Below, one piece after another: positions 35,438 to 41,615 of a stretch of DNA of 41,615 nt. Within the stretch, counting starts at the first letter, position 1. Every line of letters begins with the position of its first letter. This DNA is from Flavobacteriales bacterium (GTDB lineage Bacteria; Bacteroidota; Bacteroidia; Flavobacteriales_D; Parvicellaceae). The DNA is taken from positions 1 through 41,615 of the forward strand of contig JADHMB010000009.1 in assembly GCA_016780365.1 (NCBI GenBank). Direction: 5' to 3'. The notes under the pieces were generated by a model. It had not been told where the DNA came from and searched no databases. It saw only the letters and a list, made by a program, of their open reading frames with translations. The translations under genes were made by a program, and so were the position numbers.

Positions 35438-37507
35438 ATGATACAATTTATTTTTAATAGATTTTTTTCCAGAACTACAAAAACCTTGTTGATTTTGTCT
35501 TTCTTTTTGTCTTTGAATTCTTTCCATTCCCAGAGTCAAAACCCCTATATCATTCAAGCAGATTTAAATTTCAAAAACGAAGCATATTTTGATGCAATAG
35601 ACTTATACAAAAAAGGAGAAGTAAAAGAAAAAGACATTGAGGAAAAAGGTAGGATTAATTTTCAAATTGCAGAATGTTATAGATTGGATGTAGAACCTGC
35701 TCAAGCAGAAACTTATTATAGAAGGGCTTTTAAGCTAAAGTACCAAAAAAACCATCCTAAATTATATATTTTGCTTGCCGACGTCTTGGTAGAAGAAGGA
35801 GAATATGAATCTGCAGCTGAATATGTTAGAAATTATTTAGAAATTTTCCCTGATGATAAGCATGCAAATATTTTACTTTCCTCCTGCGAACATTATGCAG
35901 AGTGGGTAAGAAATAAGACCAAACACATCATTCAGAATGAAAGACAAATTAACTCTGAACATTACGATTATTCACCCGCTTGGGGAGACATAAATCACAA
36001 TACAATTATTTTTGTTTCTGCTAGAGATGGATCTAATGGTGACGGGATTGACTCTAGAACAGGAGATAGTTTTATGGATTTATGGTCTACAACTAGAGAC
36101 AATAATGGCAAATGGAGTGAGCCTCAGCTATTGCCTAATTCCGTCAATTCTAAAGACAATGAAGGCCCTTCGGTTTTGTCCCCGTCAGGAGAAGAAATTT
36201 ATTTTACTAGATGTCCTAGAATGAAAAAAGTAGATTTAGGTTGTGCTATATTTTACTCAAAAAGAAAAGGAGATTCTTGGACACAAGCTAAAGAAGTAAA
36301 ATTAAAGCCCGAAGATGCAGATACATTATCTTGTGGTCATCCTGCCATGGATTCTGAAATGAAGATAATGATTTTTGCTGCTGATTTCCCTGGAGGATAT
36401 GGAATGCATGACTTATGGATGTCAGAATATGACTCTAGAGAAGAGAGTTGGATGACACCAGTAAATTTAGGTCCTGATATTAATAGTATAGGAGATGAAA
36501 TGTTTCCACATCTTTCAGATAATGGAGATTTGTATTTTTCCTCGGACAGTTACGAAGGATTTGGTGGGTTAGACATGTTTAAAGCTAAAAAAGTTGGAGA
36601 GAATAAGTGGGGCGATTTAGAAAACTTAAGATATCCATTAAACTCAAATGAGCATGATTTTGGAATCATCTTTGAAAGAGATACAGATAGAAGAGGATTA
36701 TTCACTTCCTCAAGAGAGGGGACCAAAGGACACGATGATATTTTCAATTTTAATATTCCACCTGTGTTATTAAAATATTATGTAGAAGTAACCAATTCAG
36801 AAACTGGCGATCCCGTTCCTGGTGCTACTGTAAAAGTTACTGCAATCGATACTTCTGGCGGTATTAGAGATGAGTTTGTTCAAACAACAGATATTGACGG
36901 AACTATTCTTTTTAACGAAATTTCAAAAGGCAAAAGATATATTGAACACGATTTAATTTATGAAGTTGAATGCCAAAAGGATAGCTTTTTAGTAAGAAAG
37001 TCGAAATTTTCAACTTTTAATTTGGAAGACAATAAAACTTTTTATGATCCCTTTGAGGTGCAACCAGTTGGAGATAAAGCAATTGATTTTCCAGAAGTTC
37101 AATATGCTTTAAATAAGGCTGAACTATTAGTGGATACTTTAGAAGCTTCTATTGGTAAAATAAATTCAAAGGATTCTTTGGATTTTTTATACAATACTTT
37201 AATTGATAATCCAACTATTGTTATCGAACTGCAAGCCCATACAGATTGCAGAGGTGGTGATGATTACAATCAAAAACTTTCACAAAGAAGAGCCCAATCT
37301 TGTGTAGATTATTTAATTTCAAAAGGAATCCCAGCTGATCGTATGAAAGCAGTAGGGTATGGAGAAGAAAGACCAAAAATGGAGGGGTTAGAATGTGACG
37401 CAATTTCAAGTTTATCTACTCAGGAGGAGCAAGAAGCAGCCCATCAAAAAAACAGAAGGACTCAATTCATTGTTCTTAACTTTGACTACGCTCCTAAAGA
37501 CAATTAG
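35438..37507 (+). CDS. OmpA-family TPR/propeller protein, PorE-like
   Basis: The 689-residue envelope protein has a signal peptide (TLLILSFFLSLNSFHSQSQ), a short TPR region (about 40-165), a WD40-like PD40 propeller (about 180-445, repeats such as EGPSVLSPSGEEIYFTRCPR and FPHLSDNGDLYFSSDSYEG), a carboxypeptidase-regulatory-like beta domain (about 450-540, GDPVPGATVKVT) and an OmpA C-terminal peptidoglycan-binding domain (about 575-685, QAHTDCRGGDDYNQKLSQRRAQ and AVGYGEERP). This is the domain order of T9SS PorE, of nearly the same size. Unlike PorE as I recall it, there is no lipobox cysteine at the signal peptide. Many Bacteroidota encode several such paralogues, so orthology is not certain. 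Confidence 0.88.
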   Translation: MIQFIFNRFFSRTTKTLLILSFFLSLNSFHSQSQNPYIIQADLNFKNEAYFDAIDLYKKGEVKEKDIEEKGRINFQIAECYRLDVEPAQAETYYRRAFKLKYQKNHPKLYILLADVLVEEGEYESAAEYVRNYLEIFPDDKHANILLSSCEHYAEWVRNKTKHIIQNERQINSEHYDYSPAWGDINHNTIIFVSARDGSNGDGIDSRTGDSFMDLWSTTRDNNGKWSEPQLLPNSVNSKDNEGPSVLSPSGEEIYFTRCPRMKKVDLGCAIFYSKRKGDSWTQAKEVKLKPEDADTLSCGHPAMDSEMKIMIFAADFPGGYGMHDLWMSEYDSREESWMTPVNLGPDINSIGDEMFPHLSDNGDLYFSSDSYEGFGGLDMFKAKKVGENKWGDLENLRYPLNSNEHDFGIIFERDTDRRGLFTSSREGTKGHDDIFNFNIPPVLLKYYVEVTNSETGDPVPGATVKVTAIDTSGGIRDEFVQTTDIDGTILFNEISKGKRYIEHDLIYEVECQKDSFLVRKSKFSTFNLEDNKTFYDPFEVQPVGDKAIDFPEVQYALNKAELLVDTLEASIGKINSKDSLDFLYNTLIDNPTIVIELQAHTDCRGGDDYNQKLSQRRAQSCVDYLISKGIPADRMKAVGYGEERPKMEGLECDAISSLSTQEEQEAAHQKNRRTQFIVLNFDYAPKDN

Positions 37508-37519
37508 TAATATATTTTT

Positions 37520-37529
37520 CCCTTAAGGG
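37520..37529. repeat. Palindrome CCCTTAAGGG upstream of purM
   Basis: Perfect 10-bp palindrome in the 31-bp gap between the PorE-like gene and purM, preceded by TATATTTTT. It resembles neither a good terminator (no following T run on the plus strand) nor a known operator. Confidence 0.3.
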
Positions 37530-37538
37530 GCCACTTTA

Positions 37539-38708
37539 ATGAAAGATGATTCTAGATATGCCCAAAGAGGCGTTAGTTCAGGAAAAGAAGAAGTTCACAA
37601 AGCAATTAAAAATATTGACAAAGGGCTATTTCCCAAAGCTTTTTGTAAAATAGTACCAGATTATTTATCTAACAGCGATGACCATTGCATTGTTATGCAT
37701 GCCGATGGTGCGGGAACCAAATCTTCTTTGGCTTATGCATACTGGAAAGAGACTGGAGATCTTTCTGTTTGGAAAGGAATAGCACAAGATGCCCTTATAA
37801 TGAATATTGACGATTTACTTTGTGTTGGAGCAGTCGAAAATATTTTAGTTTCTTCAACAATTGGAAGGAATAAAAACAAAGTTCCTGGCGAGGTAATAGC
37901 TGCTATTATTCAAGGTTCGGAAGAAATATTAGAAGAACTTAGGTCGTTTGGCTTAAGCATTCATTCTACTGGTGGAGAAACTGCCGATGTTGGAGATTTA
38001 GTTAGAACAATTATTGTGGACTCTACTGTAGTTGCAAGAATGAAAAAATCGGATGTGATATCCAATAAAAATATTCAACCTGGTGATGCCATTATCGGGT
38101 TATCTTCTTTTGGTAAAACTTCCTATGAAAAACAATACAATGGCGGAATGGGAAGTAATGGATTAACTTCTGCTAGACACGATGTTTTTGGAAAAAATAT
38201 TGCTAAAAAATATCCCGAAACTTACGACCACAGTATTAATTCTTCTTTGGTCTATTCAGGTTCTAAAGAACTAACAAGTGCTGTGAAAGATTCTCCTATA
38301 AATGCTGGTAAATTAGTGCTTTCGCCTACTAGAACATATGCTCCTGTTATTTGTAAAATTTTAGAAAAACATAGGTCAGATATTAATGGAATGGTTCATT
38401 GTAGTGGAGGTGCACAAACTAAAATTCTTCATTTTATCGATAAAAACCATATAATTAAAGACAATCTTTTTCCTGTACCTCCTTTATTTAATTTAATTCA
38501 GGAAGAATCACAAACTCCTTGGGCAGAAATGTATAAGGTTTTCAATATGGGACATAGGATGGAGATTTATACCAATCCAAGAAATATACAATCTATCATT
38601 AATATATGTAATGCGTTTAATTTGGAGGCTAAACAAATCGGAAGAGTTGAAGATTTGAATACTAAAAAGTTAACTATTATTTCAGAAAAGGGGGAATTTA
38701 CATACTAA
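37539..38708 (+). CDS. purM: Phosphoribosylformylglycinamidine cyclo-ligase (AIR synthetase)
   Basis: Closes the imidazole ring of purine synthesis (FGAM to AIR, ATP-dependent). The 389-residue protein shows the N-terminal RYAQRGVSSGKEEVHKAI, HADGAGTKSSLAY, DALIMNIDDLLCVGA (the Mg-binding ND-type motif), STGGETADVGDLVRT and GLSSFGKTSYE. Length and details fit the longer Bacteroidota PurM rather than the 345-residue E. coli form. It lies 31 bases after the PorE-like gene and overlaps prfA by one base (TAATG), heading a purM-prfA-pyrF group. Confidence 0.95.
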   Translation: MKDDSRYAQRGVSSGKEEVHKAIKNIDKGLFPKAFCKIVPDYLSNSDDHCIVMHADGAGTKSSLAYAYWKETGDLSVWKGIAQDALIMNIDDLLCVGAVENILVSSTIGRNKNKVPGEVIAAIIQGSEEILEELRSFGLSIHSTGGETADVGDLVRTIIVDSTVVARMKKSDVISNKNIQPGDAIIGLSSFGKTSYEKQYNGGMGSNGLTSARHDVFGKNIAKKYPETYDHSINSSLVYSGSKELTSAVKDSPINAGKLVLSPTRTYAPVICKILEKHRSDINGMVHCSGGAQTKILHFIDKNHIIKDNLFPVPPLFNLIQEESQTPWAEMYKVFNMGHRMEIYTNPRNIQSIINICNAFNLEAKQIGRVEDLNTKKLTIISEKGEFTY

Positions 38709-39802
38709 TGAGTGACAAGGGATTACTTAATAAGTTAGAGCAAATCGCCATAAAATATGACGAGATATCTAAACAGATGGTAGATCCAGATGTTATTAAT
38801 GACATGAAGAGATATGTAAGTTTAAATAAAGAATATAAAGAACTTACAGAAGTGGTAAATACTTACAATTCTTACAAAGATGTACTTGATAATATAGAAA
38901 ATGCAAAATCCATTTTACAAACTGAAACAGACGCTGAGTTTAAGGACATGGCTCGAGAAGAGCTGGAGGAATTTCAGCGTGCAAAGACCGATTTAGATGA
39001 AAAAATAAAATGGTTGTTAATTCCTAAAGACCCGAATGACAATAAAAATGTCATAATGGAAATTAGATCTGGAACTGGAGGGGATGAAGCTTGTATTTTT
39101 GTGGAGGATGTTTTCAGAATGTTTACTATGTTTTTCAAAGAAAAATCATGGAATTTTGAAGTTCTTAATTCTAATGAAGGAGGTACAAAAGGATTTAGAG
39201 AAATATCGCTTAGTATTTCTGGAGAAGAAGTTTATGGGAAATTAAAATTTGAATCTGGAGTCCATAGAGTACAGAGAGTTCCCGAAACAGAGTCTCAGGG
39301 GAGGGTTCATACCTCAGCGATTACTGTAGCTGTTCTTCCCGAAGCAGAAGAAGTAGATTTTGAACTTAATTTAACAGATGTAAAAAAAGATACCTACAGA
39401 GCTTCTGGTGCAGGGGGACAACATGTAAATAAAACGGAATCTGCAGTTAGGGTTACGCACTTGCCGACAGGGACAGTAGTAGAATGTCAAGATGGTCGTT
39501 CACAGCACAAAAACTATGAAAAAGCACTAAAGGTTTTAAGGTCTAGACTGTATCAGGCAGAAGAAGAAAGATTGGATAAGGAAAGGGCAGATGAGAGAAA
39601 ATCATTAATATCTACTGGAGATAGGTCTGCAAAAATAAGAACTTACAATTATCCTCAGGGTAGAATTACAGACCACAGAATAAACAAGACTATTTATAAT
39701 CTTTCTAACTTTATGAATGGAGATATTCAGGAAATGATAGATGCATTGATAATGGCTGAAAATGCTGAGAAGTTAAATGAAAGTAAATTAGACGAAGTAT
39801 GA
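38708..39802 (+). CDS. prfA: Peptide chain release factor 1
   Basis: Recognises UAA/UAG and triggers peptide release. The 364-residue protein has the catalytic GGQ near residue 236 (ASGAGGQHVNKTESAVRVTH), the anticodon-like region upstream (RVPETESQGRVHTSAITVAVLPE, with PET in place of the usual PxT tripeptide) and the C-terminal ERADERKSLISTGDRSAKIRTYNYPQGRITDHRI. RF1 rather than RF2: no programmed frameshift and typical RF1 N-terminus. Overlaps pyrF by four bases (ATGA). Confidence 0.97.
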   Translation: MSDKGLLNKLEQIAIKYDEISKQMVDPDVINDMKRYVSLNKEYKELTEVVNTYNSYKDVLDNIENAKSILQTETDAEFKDMAREELEEFQRAKTDLDEKIKWLLIPKDPNDNKNVIMEIRSGTGGDEACIFVEDVFRMFTMFFKEKSWNFEVLNSNEGGTKGFREISLSISGEEVYGKLKFESGVHRVQRVPETESQGRVHTSAITVAVLPEAEEVDFELNLTDVKKDTYRASGAGGQHVNKTESAVRVTHLPTGTVVECQDGRSQHKNYEKALKVLRSRLYQAEEERLDKERADERKSLISTGDRSAKIRTYNYPQGRITDHRINKTIYNLSNFMNGDIQEMIDALIMAENAEKLNESKLDEV

Positions 39803-40602
39803 CTAGAAATAAAATCATAGAGCAAATACATCATAAAAAATCTTTTTTATGTGTAGGCTTAGATGCTGATATTTCTAAAATACCAAAATATTTATTGGAT
39901 TTTGAAGATCCTATTTTTGAATTTAACAAAAGAATTATTGATGCTACAAAAGATCTTTGTGTAGCTTACAAACCCAACATAGCATTTTATGAATCCATGG
40001 GGATAAATGGCTGGAAAAGTCTACAGAAAACAATAGAATACATTCCTGAAGATATTTTTACTATTGCAGATGCCAAAAGAGGAGATATTGGAAATACATC
40101 TAAAAAGTATGCTGAAACTTTTTTTTCAACCTATAATTTTGATTCTATAACAGTTGCTCCATATATGGGAGAGGATTCAATTACGCCATTCCTTGAATAT
40201 CCAAATAAATGGACTATTATTCTTGGTTTAACAAGTAATGATGGTTCTAAATCGTTTCAAAATTTAGCCCTAGAAAAAGGAAATTTTCTTTTCCAAGAAG
40301 TTTTGGAATCTTCTAGTAAATGGGGCACTGCTTCAAATATGATGTATGTTGTTGGTGCTACTAAAGCAAAAGATTTACTAGAAATAAGAAAGATAATTTC
40401 TGAACATTTTTTATTAATCCCTGGAATAGGAGCACAGGGAGGAGATTTAGATGAAGTAATTAAAAACGGAATTAATAATGATGTAGGTTTGTTGATAAAT
40501 TCTTCTAGAGGAATAATTTATGCTGGGAAGGATAAGGATTTTGATTCAAAATCTAGAGAAGAAGCTATGAAAATTAAAAATAGAATGTCTAATTTCTTAT
40601 AA
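39799..40602 (+). CDS. pyrF: Orotidine 5'-phosphate decarboxylase
   Basis: Final step of UMP synthesis. The 267-residue protein belongs to the longer PyrF subfamily: FLCVGLDADISKIP, CVAYKPNIAFYES, catalytic Lys/Asp array in IADAKRGDIGNTSKKYA, TVAPYMGEDSITPF, and the phosphate-binding IPGIGAQGGD ... SSRGIIYAGK. ATG start overlapping the prfA stop. Pyrimidine and purine genes sharing one transcript with release factor 1 suggests growth-rate-type co-regulation, an inference from overlap only. Confidence 0.96.
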   Translation: MTRNKIIEQIHHKKSFLCVGLDADISKIPKYLLDFEDPIFEFNKRIIDATKDLCVAYKPNIAFYESMGINGWKSLQKTIEYIPEDIFTIADAKRGDIGNTSKKYAETFFSTYNFDSITVAPYMGEDSITPFLEYPNKWTIILGLTSNDGSKSFQNLALEKGNFLFQEVLESSSKWGTASNMMYVVGATKAKDLLEIRKIISEHFLLIPGIGAQGGDLDEVIKNGINNDVGLLINSSRGIIYAGKDKDFDSKSREEAMKIKNRMSNFL

Positions 40603-40611
40603 ATTTAAGTC

Positions 40612-40860
40612 ATGAAAATCTACCATTCCTTATTAGACAAAATTTTAAGTTTCTTTGAGAAGAGAGCATTTGGAGTAAGTGAGTGGTTAGGAACCAAATT
40701 TGGTGTCAATCCAGCATTAGTAAGGAAGTTTTTTATTTATTTAAGCTTTGTAACTTTAGGAAGTCCACTTTTAATTTATTTTCCGATGGCTTATTTTTTA
40801 GAAAATAAGGATAAATTATATTGGAGAAAAAAAAGAAAAACTGTTTGGGATTTTAAGTAA
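40612..40860 (+). CDS. Small PspC-domain protein
   Basis: The 82-residue protein is related to PspC: GVSEWLGTKFGVNPALVRKFFIYLSF, then a hydrophobic helix (TLGSPLLIYFPMAYFL) and a basic tail (WRKKRKTVWDFK). In enterobacteria PspC is a membrane sensor of the phage-shock response; stand-alone short versions are common in Bacteroidota and their role is not established. Nine bases after pyrF, 14 before the next gene. Confidence 0.85.
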   Translation: MKIYHSLLDKILSFFEKRAFGVSEWLGTKFGVNPALVRKFFIYLSFVTLGSPLLIYFPMAYFLENKDKLYWRKKRKTVWDFK

Positions 40861-40874
40861 TTTGAAAGTTTAAA

Positions 40875-41615
40875 ATGGTCAAAAAGAAAATTTTAGTTAC
40901 TGGTGCCAATGGTTTACTAGGTCAAAAAATCATTTACAATTTAAAAAACAGAACAGATGTTTCTTTGTTAGCTTCTTCCAAAGGAGTTAATAGACTTATT
41001 GAAACCAATGGATATAAGTATATAGAACTAGACATTACCAATAAAAATCAAGTTCAAAAGATTATCTCGTTAGAAAAACCAGATGCTGTAATTAATTGTG
41101 CAGCAATGACTAATGTGGACAAATGCGAGAACAATCAAAAAGAGTGTTGGGAAATTAATGTAAATGCTGTTGAGAATATTGCAACTTCTTGTGAGTTGAT
41201 TAAGGCCCATGTTTTGCATTTGAGTACAGATTTTGTTTTTGACGGAACAGCAGGACCTTACAATGAAAATGACCAACCAAATCCATTGCATTTTTATGCC
41301 GAATCCAAACTGAAATCAGAAAAGATTATTAAAAAAACTTTAACCAATTGGAGTATTGCAAGAACCATTATAATCTATGGAATTACCGATAATATGAGTC
41401 GTTCTAATATTGTTTTGTGGGCTAAAAGTGAAATTGGCAAAGGGAATACCATTAATGTGGTAAAGGATCAATATAGGTCGCCAACATTAGCAGAAGATTT
41501 AGCAAAAGGTTGCATTTCTATTATTGACAAGTCAGCCTATGGGTTATATCATCTTTCAGGACCAAAAACTTACAGTATTTTAGATTTAGTTTATCAAGTC
41601 GCAGATTTTTATAAT
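40875..41615 (+). CDS. RmlD-like NAD(P)-dependent sugar-nucleotide reductase (3' end missing)
   Basis: An ATG opens a frame of 247 codons that runs off the window. The protein is an extended SDR: nucleotide-binding KILVTGANGLLGQKI near the start, LDITN, AVINCAAMTNVDKCE, STDFVFDGTAGPYNE, the catalytic Tyr-x3-Lys in FYAESKLKSE, and LYHLSGPKTYSILDLV near the cut. The pattern is that of dTDP-4-dehydrorhamnose reductase (RmlD) family proteins. Without other rhamnose genes the sugar cannot be assigned. It probably belongs to the purM-prfA-pyrF-pspC transcript. Confidence 0.88.
   Translation, partial: MVKKKILVTGANGLLGQKIIYNLKNRTDVSLLASSKGVNRLIETNGYKYIELDITNKNQVQKIISLEKPDAVINCAAMTNVDKCENNQKECWEINVNAVENIATSCELIKAHVLHLSTDFVFDGTAGPYNENDQPNPLHFYAESKLKSEKIIKKTLTNWSIARTIIIYGITDNMSRSNIVLWAKSEIGKGNTINVVKDQYRSPTLAEDLAKGCISIIDKSAYGLYHLSGPKTYSILDLVYQVADFYN

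Overview
The window is an AT-rich chromosomal segment of a Bacteroidota bacterium, most likely a marine-type member of Flavobacteriales. Several independent signals agree: the mutY-ssb-gldE-gldD cluster, a fused SecDF, a 29-residue AURKAIP1/COX24-type ribosomal peptide beside HU and RNase G, a eukaryotic-type (GSII) glutamine synthetase, an FG-GAP protein with a type IX secretion (T9SS) C-terminal sorting domain, a PorE-like TPR/propeller/OmpA protein, and repeated TAnnTTTG (-7) promoter elements in front of genes. It is a dense housekeeping region. I see no tRNA, rRNA, CRISPR array, insertion sequence, prophage or defence system, and no gene-free stretch longer than about 240 bases.

Layout. 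1-2.0 kb (minus): start of an unidentified gene, then dnaG. 2.1-3.3 kb: acyl-CoA dehydrogenase. 3.3-6.7 kb (minus): mutY-ssb-gldE-gldD (DNA repair/replication plus gliding/T9SS). 6.8-8.8 kb: HU, the tiny ribosomal peptide, RNase G. 8.8-9.9 kb (minus): thiL. 10.0-13.8 kb: sufA-B-C-D Fe-S assembly, followed by a secreted protein of unknown function. 15.3-19.8 kb: murB (minus), a GT4 glycosyltransferase (plus), and an ftsE-GT2-methyltransferase operon (minus), suggesting envelope or polysaccharide work. 20.0-25.0 kb: a large TPR protein and an outer-membrane barrel. 25.1-28.0 kb: gyrB and mdh. 28.0-30.6 kb (minus): T9SS-exported FG-GAP protein and a DCC-family protein. 30.8-34.2 kb: secDF-tatA (Sec and Tat export). 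34.2-35.2 kb (minus): glnA (GSII). 35.4-41.6 kb: PorE-like protein, purM, prfA, pyrF, PspC-domain protein and a truncated RmlD-like reductase.

The most noteworthy signals are at the expression level rather than a new gene system. (1) RNase G has a perfect AGGAGG Shine-Dalgarno four bases before a GTG start, in a lineage whose ribosomes normally hide the anti-SD. (2) mutY, thiL and murB each have a TAnnTTTG box exactly five bases before ATG, which predicts leaderless mRNAs. (3) A GT4 glycosyltransferase lacks any ATG/GTG/TTG that would keep its first beta strand and seems to start at ATT. (4) Nine of the 36 genes appear to begin at non-ATG codons. (5) All six convergent gene pairs meet within 13 bases, three with an identical 8-bp overlap, leaving no room for ordinary terminators. 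(6) DnaG has lost all four zinc ligands of its N-terminal domain. I did not find a convincing previously undescribed multi-gene system; the least understood loci are the TPR/barrel pair, the FG-GAP/DCC pair, and the secreted protein after sufD.
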